A DNA stretch of 44,461 bases, from contig NZ_JAAGLU010000054.1 in assembly GCF_010550245.1 (NCBI RefSeq), positions 1 to 44,461 of the forward strand. The letters run 5' to 3'. The notes under the pieces were generated by a model that was not told the DNA's origin, made no database searches, and was given only the letters and a program-made list of their open reading frames with translations. The position numbers and the translations under genes are program-made. Origin of the DNA: Streptomyces sp. SID12501. GTDB taxonomy: Bacteria > Actinomycetota > Actinomycetes > Streptomycetales > Streptomycetaceae. Positions 32,601 to 39,474 of the stretch are shown piece by piece. Position 1 is the first letter of the stretch. Each line of letters starts with the position of its first letter.

Positions 32601-33179
32601 GACGCCCTCGCGCAGGAACTGGCCCGCCCCATGCCGCGCCCACCGCAGCCCGCCGCCCGCCGGGGCACCCGCTTCCACGCCTGGGTAGAGGCCCGCTTCG
32701 AGGAACTGCGGCTCCCCATGCTGGAACCCGAGGAACTGCCCGGCAGCGACGCGGAGATCGCCGACGAACGCGACCTACAGGCCCTCAAGGACGCCTTCGA
32801 GCACACCGTGTACGCCCACCGCACGCCCTACCGGGTCGAGGCCCCCTTCCAGCTCGACATCGCCGGACGCGTCGTACGGGGCCGGATCGACGCCGTCTAC
32901 AAGGAAGGCGACGGCGCGGAGGCGACGTACGAGATCATCGACTGGAAGACCCACCGCGCCCACACCGCCGACCCCCTCCAGCTCGCCGTCTACCGGTTGG
33001 CCTGGGCCGAGCAGCAGGGCGTTCCCCTGGAGGCCGTCGGAGCCGCCTTCCTGTACGTGCGCAGCGGCGAGATCGTCCGGCCGGACGATCTCCCGGACCG
33101 GGCCGCACTGGAGCGGCTGCTCCTGGACGAGCCCGCCGCGTTCGAAGTACCGGACGAGGACGTCAGTGCGGGCCGATAA
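29646..33179 (+). CDS. adnB: AdnB, helicase-nuclease subunit
   Basis: 1177-aa second subunit of the resection machine. Walker A GAGSGKTT near 39-46, FTNKAAGELAERVR, DEYQDTS near 270, and HKSKGLEWDVVAVPG near 658. Motif VI is unusual: YVTFTRPRSLLL instead of YVAxTRARxxL. A long, strongly acidic Pro/Asp/Glu linker (about 835-940) joins motor to nuclease. The nuclease has GRIDAVY and IIDWKTHR (about 1097) with QLAVYRLAW, and no Cys cluster, unlike AdnA. GTG 29646 is preferred over an upstream ATG (29550) because a promoter element ends 7 nt before it. Confidence 0.93.
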   Translation: MPASISDPEQLKELLGIPFTPEQTACIIAPPAPQVIVAGAGSGKTTVMAARVVWLVGTGQVAPEQVLGLTFTNKAAGELAERVRKALVRAGVTDPDVIDPDNPPGEPVISTYHAFAGRLLKDHGLRIGLEPTARLLADATRYQLAARVLREAPGPYPALTRSFPDLVSDLLTLDAELAEHLVRPEELRAYDAELLRALEGAKLTNADLRKLPETAAARRELTELVTRYRAAKRERDLLDFGDQIALSATLADIPEVGRVLRDEFRVVLLDEYQDTSVAQRVLLAGLFGGGTGHPVTAVGDPCQAIYGWRGASVANLDDFPEHFAHADGGSAARQSLSENRRSGGRLLDLANGLAEPLRAMHAGVEALRPAPGAERDGQVRCALLGTHAEEIDWLAYSIAHLVRTGTAPGEIAVLCRTATDFAEIQGALVARDIPVEVVGLSGLLHLPEVADLVSVCEVLQDPGANASLVRLLSGPRWRIGPRDLALLGRRARLLVSHARVGDADDPDRRLAAAVEGVDPAEVISLADALDTFLETPLRGQGDDDGLPFSPDARVRFARLATELRDLRRSLADPLMDVLHRVLAVTGLEVELSASPHALAARRRETLSNFLDIAASFAAHESEASLLAFLGFLRTAAQYEKGLDNALPGGENTVKVLTAHKSKGLEWDVVAVPGLVTGAFPSDRGREKWTSQAKVLPHGLRGDTATLPDIEAWDSRGMKAFQEAMKDHQHTEELRLGYVTFTRPRSLLLGSGHWWGPSQKKPRGPSDFLRALHDHCTAGHGEIEAWADEPEENEENPALHATTADQLWPLPLDDAAFRRRRAAAETVLAHLETLASHEDSHPATAHDADAYDDPDWPPPPDDEPPYADDELLDDDPIEEDAASPAEDEGDWDAWTTDRPEPTAQTPPHARVPHTGPDQDRPHTVPHARSHPAEADLTPEEARAVASWDRDLDALAGELLRARASVTDVPLPPTLTASQLMLLAADPDALAQELARPMPRPPQPAARRGTRFHAWVEARFEELRLPMLEPEELPGSDAEIADERDLQALKDAFEHTVYAHRTPYRVEAPFQLDIAGRVVRGRIDAVYKEGDGAEATYEIIDWKTHRAHTADPLQLAVYRLAWAEQQGVPLEAVGAAFLYVRSGEIVRPDDLPDRAALERLLLDEPAAFEVPDEDVSAGR

Positions 33180-33182
33180 GCT
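33160..33182 (+). promoter_or_regulatory. PafBC-like promoter of the M20 peptidase, inside adnB
   Basis: ACGTCAGTG (33160-33168), 8 nt, TAAGCT (33177-33182), then 6 nt to the ATG at 33189. The GTCRGTG core and spacing are exact, but the first two bases are not TT. It overlaps the end of adnB. Confidence 0.5.
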
Positions 33183-33188
33183 CATGAC

Positions 33189-34592
33189 ATGAGCCAGGCC
33201 CCGGACAGCGCCGTCCGTACGTACATCGAGCAGCACCGCGTCGCCTTCCTCGACGACCTCGCCGAGTGGCTGCGCATCCCGTCCGTGTCGGCCCAGCCCG
33301 ACCACGCCGCCGATGTACGCCGCAGCGCCGACTGGCTCGCCGCCAAACTCAGGGAAACCGGCTTCCCCACCGTCGAGGTCTGGGCGACACCGGGCGCCCC
33401 GGCGGTCTTCGCCGAGTGGCCCGCCGACGACCCCGCCGCCCCCACGGTCCTCGTCTACGGCCACCACGACGTGCAGCCCGCGGCTGTCGAGGACGGCTGG
33501 GACAGCGACCCGTTCGAACCGGTCGTCCGGGGAAACCGCCTCCACGCGCGGGGGGCCGCCGATGACAAGGGCCAGGTGTTCTTCCACACACTCGGCGTCC
33601 GCGCCCACCTCGCCGCCACGGGCCGCACCGCACCCGCCGTCCATCTGAAGATGCTCGTCGAGGGCGAGGAGGAGTCGGGCTCCGTCCACTTCCGTTCCCT
33701 CGTCGAGGAGCACGTAGACCGACTCGCCGCCGACGCCGTGATCGTCTCCGACACGGGCATGTGGGCCGAGGACACCCCCACGGTGTGCACCGGCATGCGC
33801 GGCCTCGCCGAGTGCGAGATCCAGCTCCGGGGGCCCGACCAGGACATCCACTCCGGATCTTTCGGCGGTGCCGTGCCCAACCCGGCGACCGCCGTCGCCC
33901 GCCTCGTCGCCGCACTGCACGACGAGCACGCGCGCGTGACGATCCCCGGTTTCTACGACGGAGTCACCGAACCCACCGACCGCGAGCGCGAGCTTTTCGC
34001 CGAACTCCCCTTCGACGAGGAGCAGTGGCTGCGCACCGCCAAGTCGTACGCCACCCACGGCGAAGCCGGACACACCACCCTGGAGCGCGTATGGACGCGT
34101 CCCACCGCCGAGGTCAACGGCATCGGCGGCGGCTACCAAGGGCCCGGCAGCAAGACGATCGTCCCGGCCTCCGCCATGGTGAAACTCTCCTTCAGGCTGG
34201 TCGCCGGCCAGGACCCCGACCACATCGAGAAGATCGTCCGCGACTGGACCGCGACCCGCGTTCCCGCCGGGATCCGGTACGAGATCACCTTCGCGGCGGC
34301 CACGCGCCCGTGTCTGACCCCGCTGGACCACCCCGCTCTGCAGTCCGTCGTACGCGCCATGAGCCGTGCCTTCGACAAGCCGGTCCGCTACACGCGCGAA
34401 GGCGGCAGCGGCCCGGCCGCCGACCTCCAGGACGTCCTCGGTGCCCCCGTGCTCTTCCTGGGCGTCTCCGTCCCGTCCGACGGCTGGCACGCCCCCAACG
34501 AGAAGGTGGAGATCGACCTGCTCCTCAAGGGCGTCGAGACCACCGCCTACCTGTGGGGCGACCTGGCAGGTAACTGGCGCCATGAGTCCTGA
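33189..34592 (+). CDS. M20-family dipeptidase
   Basis: 467-aa cytosolic zinc dipeptidase (M20, PepV/CNDP-like). Metal and catalytic residues lie in GHHDVQP (H, then D), the bridging D in AADDKGQ, the acid/metal pair in EGEEESGS, D in SDTGMW, and the C-terminal His in DGWHAPNEKV. A dimerization insert sits between about 190 and 330. It should hydrolyse short peptides, possibly with broad or C-terminal specificity. The ATG lies 10 bp after adnB, on the same strand, and has its own leaderless-type promoter. In mycobacteria the Rv3200c channel gene sits here instead. Confidence 0.92.
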   Translation: MSQAPDSAVRTYIEQHRVAFLDDLAEWLRIPSVSAQPDHAADVRRSADWLAAKLRETGFPTVEVWATPGAPAVFAEWPADDPAAPTVLVYGHHDVQPAAVEDGWDSDPFEPVVRGNRLHARGAADDKGQVFFHTLGVRAHLAATGRTAPAVHLKMLVEGEEESGSVHFRSLVEEHVDRLAADAVIVSDTGMWAEDTPTVCTGMRGLAECEIQLRGPDQDIHSGSFGGAVPNPATAVARLVAALHDEHARVTIPGFYDGVTEPTDRERELFAELPFDEEQWLRTAKSYATHGEAGHTTLERVWTRPTAEVNGIGGGYQGPGSKTIVPASAMVKLSFRLVAGQDPDHIEKIVRDWTATRVPAGIRYEITFAAATRPCLTPLDHPALQSVVRAMSRAFDKPVRYTREGGSGPAADLQDVLGAPVLFLGVSVPSDGWHAPNEKVEIDLLLKGVETTAYLWGDLAGNWRHES

Positions 34593-34758
34593 CGACCCTG
34601 TGCGGTCCGGACCGCCAGCCGCCCCGGGGCACACTGGACGCACCGCCCCGCACCTGCGCGAACCCGCCCGAAAACCGCCGCCCCCCATGCGTCCCCACCC
34701 GCATCCCGCTGAACCGACCGCCGAAATATCCGTTCCACCGGGGGAGTTGGAAGCACCT

Positions 34759-35706
34759 GTGACCACCTGGACCGACCACACCGCCGACCGTCCCATCTCG
34801 CTCACCGCCCCCAGTGGCATCGACCGGGCAGCGCACCACCGGCTCGACGAGGCCTGGCTCGCCGCGGCGTGGAGTCACCCCACAACCCGCTGCTTCGTGG
34901 TCTCCGGCGGCCAGGTCCTCATCGACGAGACGTCCGAGGGGCGTACCGAGCTCGTCATGACCCCCTCCTTCGAAGCCCCTCTCACCGAAGCACACCGCTA
35001 CTTCCTCGGCAGCGACGACGACGGCACCAGCTATTTCGCCCTCCAGAAGGACGCCCTGCCCGGCCGCATGGACCAGTCCGCGCGCCCCGCGGGCCTGCGC
35101 GAGGCCGGCCTGCTCCTCTCGCCCCGCGACGCGGGTCTGATGGTGCACGCCGTCGCACTGGAGAACTGGCAGCGACTGCACCGCTTCTGCTCCCGCTGCG
35201 GCGAGCGCACCGTCATCGCCGGTGCCGGCCACATCCGCCGCTGCCAGGCCTGCGGCGCCGAGCACTACCCGCGCACCGACCCGGCCGTGATCATGGCCGT
35301 CACCGACGAGGAGGACCGCATCCTCCTCGGTCGCCAGGTCCACTGGCCCGAGGGCCGCTTCTCGACGCTCGCCGGCTTCGTCGAGCCCGGTGAGTCCATC
35401 GAACAGTCGGTGCGCCGTGAGGTGTTCGAGGAGGCCGGCATCCTCGTCGGCCACGTCGAGTACGTCGCCAGCCAGCCCTGGCCGTTCCCGTCCAGTCTCA
35501 TGCTGGGCTTCATGGCCCGCGCCGTCTCCACCGACATCGAGGTCGACGGCGACGAGATCCACGAGGCCCGCTGGTTCTCCCGCGAGGAACTGCGCGCGGG
35601 CTTCGAATCCGGCGAGGTCCTGCCGCCGTACGGCATCTCGATCGCGGCCCGCCTGATCGAACTCTGGTACGGCAAGCCGCTGCCGAAGCCGAACAGCGCG
35701 CTCTGA
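34759..35706 (+). CDS. nudC: NudC, NAD(H) pyrophosphatase / deNADding enzyme
   Basis: 315-aa Nudix hydrolase that cleaves NAD(H) to NMN(H) and AMP; in bacteria it also removes NAD caps from RNA. A zinc ribbon uses C144, C147, C162 and C165 (FCSRCG and RCQACG). The Nudix box spans GFVEPGESIEQSVRREV and FEEAGI from residue 206, and the family signature SQPWPFPSS is at 239-247. GTG 34759 is favoured (GGAAG 5 nt before it). An ATG at 34582, overlapping the M20 stop, would add 59 Pro-rich residues. It is convergent with mycoredoxin, as in mycobacteria (Rv3199c). Confidence 0.95.
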   Translation: MTTWTDHTADRPISLTAPSGIDRAAHHRLDEAWLAAAWSHPTTRCFVVSGGQVLIDETSEGRTELVMTPSFEAPLTEAHRYFLGSDDDGTSYFALQKDALPGRMDQSARPAGLREAGLLLSPRDAGLMVHAVALENWQRLHRFCSRCGERTVIAGAGHIRRCQACGAEHYPRTDPAVIMAVTDEEDRILLGRQVHWPEGRFSTLAGFVEPGESIEQSVRREVFEEAGILVGHVEYVASQPWPFPSSLMLGFMARAVSTDIEVDGDEIHEARWFSREELRAGFESGEVLPPYGISIAARLIELWYGKPLPKPNSAL

Positions 35707-35711
35707 CGCCC

Positions 35712-35735
35712 GAGGCCGGCCCCCGAGCCGGCCTC
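35712..35735 (+). terminator. Hairpin terminator of nudC
   Basis: GAGGCCGGC (35712-35720) pairs with GCCGGCCTC (35727-35735) around CCCCGA, 6 bp after the nudC stop codon. No U-tract follows. Confidence 0.6.
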
Positions 35736-35757
35736 GCCGACATGCCGGGCACGCGAA

Positions 35758-35791
35758 GACCCCCGCGCGGCCGTCGGGCCGGTCGGGGGTC
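35758..35791 (-). terminator. Hairpin terminator of the mycoredoxin gene
   Basis: GACCCCCG (35758-35765) and CGGGGGTC (35784-35791) form an 8-bp stem with a GC-rich interior that can pair further. It lies 14 bp beyond the end of the leftward gene. Confidence 0.5.
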
Positions 35792-35805
35792 AGGGACACA
35801 CGGGG

Positions 35806-36063
35806 TCAGACGCCGAGGGCCCGCTTCACCTGCGCGAGGCTCGGGTTCGTCATCACGACCTCCGGGCCGTCGTTGGAGGGAACCACCAGCACCGTCGGAA
35901 CCGTCTGGTTGCCGCCGTTCGCCTTTTCCACGAACGCTGCGGAGTCCGGGTCGTGCTCGATGTTGATCTCGTTGTACGCGATGCCCTCGCGGTCCATCTG
36001 GCTCTTCAGCCGACGGCAGTATCCGCACCACGTGGTGCTGTACATCGTCACAGTGCCCGGCAT
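35806..36063 (-). CDS. mrx1: Mycoredoxin (mycothiol-dependent glutaredoxin-like)
   Basis: 85-aa thioredoxin-fold oxidoreductase that reduces mycothiol-mixed disulfides on proteins using mycothiol. Active site WCGYC (C13, C16) near the N-terminus after strand TVTMYST; cis-Pro segment TVPTVLVVP; C-terminal helix PSLAQVKRAL. It is the Rv3198A counterpart. ATG 36063 matches the family N-terminus (MPGTVTMYSTTWCGYC); an upstream in-frame ATG would add 24 atypical residues. A perfect SigR promoter lies about 50 bp upstream, matching the thiol-stress role. Confidence 0.95.
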   Translation of the reverse strand: MPGTVTMYSTTWCGYCRRLKSQMDREGIAYNEINIEHDPDSAAFVEKANGGNQTVPTVLVVPSNDGPEVVMTNPSLAQVKRALGV

Positions 36064-36112
36064 GTCTCTCGCGCTCCTCAGCAGTTCGGGGGACGGGTGC
36101 TCGTTGTGGTGG

Positions 36113-36139
36113 AACGTACGAGGCCCGGCCGCCATTCCC
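36113..36139 (-). promoter_or_regulatory. SigR (thiol stress) promoter of mycoredoxin
   Basis: Minus strand GGGAAT (plus 36134-36139), exactly 18 nt, GTT (36113-36115). This is the published SigR consensus form GGGAAY-N18/19-GTT, giving a leader of about 45 nt. Confidence 0.75.
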
Positions 36140-36193
36140 GCAGGGTGTCCGAGGGGGATGCCTGCCGCATTAGTACGACCGCAAAGGGCTGCC

Positions 36194-36202
36194 TGTGGAC
36201 AA
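36194..36202 (-). promoter_or_regulatory. Consensus Streptomyces DnaA box in the uvrD2 promoter
   Basis: The minus strand reads TTGTCCACA. It lies 40 nt upstream of the uvrD2 start and in the mrx1/uvrD2 divergent region. An isolated box may act in regulation. Confidence 0.45.
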
Positions 36203-36241
36203 CCGGCTCACCTGTCTCCGGCGACCTGGCAGCATGGCCGT

Positions 36242-38437
36242 GTGACAGCAGCAACGCACTCCACCCTCTTCCCGCAGGTTCCGGACTCGGCCGACGCGGT
36301 GCTCGACGGACTCGATCCCGAGCAGCGCGAGGTGGCCACCGCCCTGCACGGGCCGGTGTGCGTGCTGGCAGGTGCCGGCACGGGAAAGACCCGGGCGATC
36401 ACCCACCGCATCGCCTACGGCGTACGCGCCGGAGTGCTCCAGCCCTCCAGCGTGCTGGCCGTCACCTTCACCAACCGTGCCGCCGGTGAGATGCGCGGGC
36501 GACTGCGCCAGCTCGGCGCCGGCGGAGTCCAGGCGCGCACCTTCCACTCGGCCGCGCTGCGCCAGCTCCAGTACTTCTGGCCGAAGGCCGTCGGCGGCTC
36601 CATGCCCCGCCTCGTCGACCGCAAGATCCAGCTTGTCGCCGATGCCGCCGCCGCCTGCCGCATCCGCCTCGACCGGGGCGAACTGCGGGACGTCACCGCC
36701 GAGATCGAATGGTCCAAGGTCACCCAGACCGTCCCCGCCGACTACGTCCCCGCCGTCGCCAAGTCCGGCCGCGTCGCGCCCCGCGACCCGGCCGAGATCG
36801 CCCAGCTCTACGCAACCTACGAGGACCTGAAGCGGGACCGCTCCGTCATCGACTTCGAGGACGTCCTGCTGCTCACCGTCGCCGTCCTCCAGGACCGGCA
36901 CGACATCGCCGAGCAGGTCCGCTCCCAGTACCAGCATTTCGTGGTCGACGAGTATCAGGACGTCAGCCCGCTCCAACAGCGGCTGCTGGATCTGTGGCTC
37001 GGGGAAAGGGACAGCCTCTGTGTGGTCGGCGACGCCAGCCAGACGATCTATTCGTTCACAGGAGCAACTCCTGACCATCTTCTCGACTTCCGCACCCGCC
37101 ACCCCGGTGCCACCGTCGTCAAGCTGGTCCGCGACTACCGCTCCACCCCCCAGGTCGTCCACCTCGCCAACGGTCTGCTCGCCCAGGCCCGGGGCCGCGC
37201 CGCGGAACACCGTCTGGAACTCATCTCCCAACGCGAACCCGGACCCGAACCCGTCTACACCGAGTACGCCGACGAACCCGCCGAGGCCGAGGGTGCCGCC
37301 CGCCGCATCCGGGACCTCGTCGCCGCCGGCGTGCCGGCCAGCGAAATCGCCATCCTGACCCGGACGAACGCCCAGTCCGAGACGTACGAGCAGGCACTCG
37401 CCGATGCCGGAGTCCCCTACCAGTTGCGTGGCGCCGAACGGTTCTTCGACCGGCCCGAGGTGCGCAAGGCCATCAGCGCGCTGCGCGCCGCCGCCCGCTT
37501 CGGAGCCAACGACTCCCTCCTGGACGACGTCGTCGACCTGCCCTCCCAGGTGCGTGCCGTGCTGTCGGGGGAAGGCTGGACCAGTCGGCCGCCCGCCGGC
37601 TCCGGGGCCGTCAGAGAGCGCTGGGAGTCGCTGGCCGCACTGGTGAACCTCGCGCAGGACTTCACTGCTGCGAAAGCGAATGCCACGCTCGCCGACCTCG
37701 TCGCCGAACTCGACGAGCGCGCGAACGCTCAGCACGCCCCGACCGTGCAGGGTGTCACCCTCGCCTCCCTCCACTCGGCCAAGGGCCTGGAATGGGACGT
37801 CGTCTTCCTGGTCGGCGTCGCCGAGGGCATGATGCCGATCAGCTACGCGAAGACCGATGAACAGATCGAGGAGGAACGCCGCCTCCTGTACGTCGGAGTG
37901 ACCCGCGCGCGAGAACGCCTTCATGTCTCCTGGGCACTCTCCCGCGCGCCCGGGGGTCGGCCCAACCGCCGCCCCAGCCGCTTCCTCGACGGCCTGCGCC
38001 CCGGCTCCGTCACCACCGCCGTCCGGACGGGCACGGCCGGCTCCGGTGGCATCGAGCGCGGCTACGGAGGCAGCCCCGGCGTCGCCCCGCGCCGGACCCA
38101 GAGAACCCCTGCCCGCTGCCGGGTCTGTGGGCGCACCCTGACCGACGCGGGCGAGATGAAGCTGATGCGCTGCGACGAGTGCCCCTCCGACATGGACGAG
38201 GGCCTCTACGAGCGGCTGCGCGAGTGGCGGGCGGTCCAGGCGGCGCGCAGTGGGCAGCCGGCCTTCTGCGTCTTCACCGACAGGACCCTGATGGCGATCG
38301 CGGAGACCATCCCGGACGAAGCAGGGGAGCTGGCCCGTATCCCCGGCGTCGGAGTGCGCAAGCTCAACCGGTACGGATCCGATGTTCTGGCCATCTGCGC
38401 AGGTCAGGAAGTAGAGGGCGAGGTCGGCAGTGACTGA
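36242..38437 (+). CDS. uvrD2: UvrD2 DNA helicase with HRDC domain
   Basis: 731-aa superfamily 1 DNA helicase. Walker A AGAGTGKT (about 43-50), FTNRAAGEMRGRLR, DEYQDVS near 237, SAKGLEWDVVFLVG and YVGVTRARERLHV. A tetracysteine module follows (CRVCG near 625, CDEC near 643), then an HRDC domain (about 650-731, ending with GVGVRKLNRYGSDVL). This architecture is the mycobacterial UvrD2 (Rv3198c), required there for viability. GTG 36242 is used; a -10-like CAGCAT is 6 nt upstream. It is divergent from mycoredoxin and directly precedes the wblC promoter. Confidence 0.95.
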   Translation: MTAATHSTLFPQVPDSADAVLDGLDPEQREVATALHGPVCVLAGAGTGKTRAITHRIAYGVRAGVLQPSSVLAVTFTNRAAGEMRGRLRQLGAGGVQARTFHSAALRQLQYFWPKAVGGSMPRLVDRKIQLVADAAAACRIRLDRGELRDVTAEIEWSKVTQTVPADYVPAVAKSGRVAPRDPAEIAQLYATYEDLKRDRSVIDFEDVLLLTVAVLQDRHDIAEQVRSQYQHFVVDEYQDVSPLQQRLLDLWLGERDSLCVVGDASQTIYSFTGATPDHLLDFRTRHPGATVVKLVRDYRSTPQVVHLANGLLAQARGRAAEHRLELISQREPGPEPVYTEYADEPAEAEGAARRIRDLVAAGVPASEIAILTRTNAQSETYEQALADAGVPYQLRGAERFFDRPEVRKAISALRAAARFGANDSLLDDVVDLPSQVRAVLSGEGWTSRPPAGSGAVRERWESLAALVNLAQDFTAAKANATLADLVAELDERANAQHAPTVQGVTLASLHSAKGLEWDVVFLVGVAEGMMPISYAKTDEQIEEERRLLYVGVTRARERLHVSWALSRAPGGRPNRRPSRFLDGLRPGSVTTAVRTGTAGSGGIERGYGGSPGVAPRRTQRTPARCRVCGRTLTDAGEMKLMRCDECPSDMDEGLYERLREWRAVQAARSGQPAFCVFTDRTLMAIAETIPDEAGELARIPGVGVRKLNRYGSDVLAICAGQEVEGEVGSD

Positions 38438-38449
38438 TTCAAACTCGTC

Positions 38450-38490
38450 GGAAAAATAGTTTGCGCATGCCCCGGGAATCCCCATAGGTT
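38450..38490 (+). promoter_or_regulatory. wblC promoter with WblC/WhiB7-type AT patch
   Basis: GGAAAAATAG lies directly upstream of a -35 TTGCGC (38461-38466), then an 18-nt spacer and -10 TAGGTT (38485-38490). WhiB7/WblC bind an AT-rich stretch just upstream of the -35 with their AT-hook and SigA/HrdB, so autoregulation is expected. Predicted start is near 38497, a leader of about 610 nt. Confidence 0.65.
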
Positions 38491-38531
38491 CTTAGCAACG
38501 GGAACAGAGTCTTCTCAGAAGGCCTGGCCCT

Positions 38532-38612
38532 GTGCTCTACTTCATAGTCGTATATCCGTTGGACTGGTTCGTCCCAGTCCCCCAAGACGCCGAGAGGAGG
38601 CGAGTCCAGTGA
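38532..38612 (+). CDS. wblC leader uORF1, 26 residues
   Basis: GTG 38532 has AGAAGG 9 nt upstream. The peptide starts VLYFIVVYPLDWFVPVP and ends DAERRRVQ: hydrophobic, aromatic, with Trp and Pro next to each other and several codons rare in this organism (ATA, TAT, TTG, AGG-AGG). Its TGA (38610-38612) overlaps the next GTG (38609) as GTGA. The stretch 38561-38580 inside it can fold (GGACTGG/CCAGTCC). A short uORF in front of a terminator is the known layout of the whiB7/wblC attenuator; this peptide is a good candidate sensor of ribosome inhibition. Its translation is inferred. Confidence 0.55.
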   Translation: MLYFIVVYPLDWFVPVPQDAERRRVQ

Positions 38613-38932
38613 TCAGCATCAACACCAGCTCTGTCAGCACGGTCAAAATGACCGATCTCTCGACCGTCTCCCTGTGCATGCTCGGCGTCTCGGACCTGGG
38701 CACCGGTCTGTCCGGCATTCCTGCCGTCCGGCTGGCGTCCTCCCTGCCTCTCGCGGGTCTCCCTGTCCGTGAGCGCAATGAGCGACCGAGCAAGGCACTG
38801 GAAGCAGGAGCAGTAGAGGCAACGGCCCCGGCCTATGCCTTTGCGGCCGGTGCCGGATCCCTCAAGCAGACGACGCAGCACCACACGATGTGGGCCTTCC
38901 GTGGGCCAGAACCCTGGAGTGATCCAGCCTGA
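38609..38932 (+). CDS. wblC leader ORF2, 107 residues
   Basis: Starts GTG at 38609 with a strong GAGAGGAGG site 8 nt upstream, coupled to uORF1 by GTGA. The Ser/Thr/Val-rich N-terminus (INTSSVSTVKMTDLSTVSLC) is followed by Ala-rich and basic stretches, and it ends TMWAFRGPEPWSDPA. No domain is recognised. It stops 21 nt before the terminator at 38954. It may be a real small protein of unknown function or a long leader ORF whose translation controls folding of the downstream RNA. I lean to the second. Confidence 0.55.
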   Translation: MISINTSSVSTVKMTDLSTVSLCMLGVSDLGTGLSGIPAVRLASSLPLAGLPVRERNERPSKALEAGAVEATAPAYAFAAGAGSLKQTTQHHTMWAFRGPEPWSDPA

Positions 38933-38953
38933 TTGATCAGGCCGGCGCCTTCA

Positions 38954-38996
38954 GGGCCGCGGAACCCCACCCGGGATCCGCGGCCCTTCTGTTTTC
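38954..38996 (+). terminator. Intrinsic terminator/attenuator upstream of wblC
   Basis: GGGCCGCGGA (38954-38963) pairs with TCCGCGGCCC (38977-38986), followed by TTCTGTTTT. It sits between the leader ORFs and wblC. CGGATCCC (38854-38861, inside ORF2) is exactly complementary to GGGATCCG (38973-38980), which covers part of the 3' arm and could act as an antiterminator. Confidence 0.75.
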
Positions 38997-39105
38997 CCCG
39001 AACGGGGACGACGGAGTGAAGGGGCCTCGGGACAAGAGAAAACCCGCCGGTACCAGCCGCACCCGGCCCAACAGGGCCGGAACGACCAGACGAGGAAAAC
39101 AAACC

Positions 39106-39474
39106 GTGCAACTCGAAGCGCACGCCCCGTCAGTACCGCCTTCCGAAACGATCCCCCCGCCCGGCCTCACGGAGGACCGCACCTTGATCCCGCTCACTGC
39201 GCTCACCGCGCTCGACGACGCCATCGAGAACCTCGGCGTACCCGTCCCCTGCCGCTCCTACGACCCGGAGGTCTTCTTCGCCGAGTCGCCGGCCGACGTC
39301 GAGTACGCCAAGTCCCTCTGCCGCACCTGCCCGCTGATGGAGGCCTGCCTCGCCGGCGCCAAGGAGCGGCGTGAGCCCTGGGGCGTCTGGGGCGGCGAAC
39401 TGTTCGTCCAGGGTGTCGTTGTGGCCCGCAAGCGGCCCCGTGGCCGTCCGCGCAAGAACCCGGTCACAGCATGA
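39106..39474 (+). CDS. wblC: WblC (WhiB7-type) antibiotic-resistance regulator
   Basis: 122-aa iron-sulfur WhiB-like transcription factor controlling intrinsic resistance to translation inhibitors. Cluster ligands are C49, C72, C75 and C81 (VPCRSY; CRTCPLMEAC); the WhiB motif is GVWGGE (93-98); the AT-hook is RGRPRK (112-117). Both the motif and AT-hook identify the WhiB7/WblC branch. GTG 39106 has GAGGA 9 nt upstream; an in-frame GTG at 39016 would add 30 basic residues and has no proper site. The leader, promoter and terminator upstream are described separately. It overlaps the following gene by 4 bp. Confidence 0.95.
   Translation: MQLEAHAPSVPPSETIPPPGLTEDRTLIPLTALTALDDAIENLGVPVPCRSYDPEVFFAESPADVEYAKSLCRTCPLMEACLAGAKERREPWGVWGGELFVQGVVVARKRPRGRPRKNPVTA

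Noticed and set aside
34582..34758. ATG at 34582 in frame with nudC, overlapping the M20 stop.
   Set aside because: It would add 59 Pro-rich residues not expected for NudC; the GTG at 34759 gives the usual length and start.
36208..36244. CTGTCTCCGGC upstream of uvrD2 as a further PafBC-type element.
   Set aside because: The core reads TGTCTCCG instead of TGTCRGTG and the distance to CAGCAT is one nucleotide off.
39016..39105. In-frame GTG upstream of wblC that would add a basic N-terminus.
   Set aside because: No usable ribosome binding site; GTG 39106 has one and gives the known WblC size.
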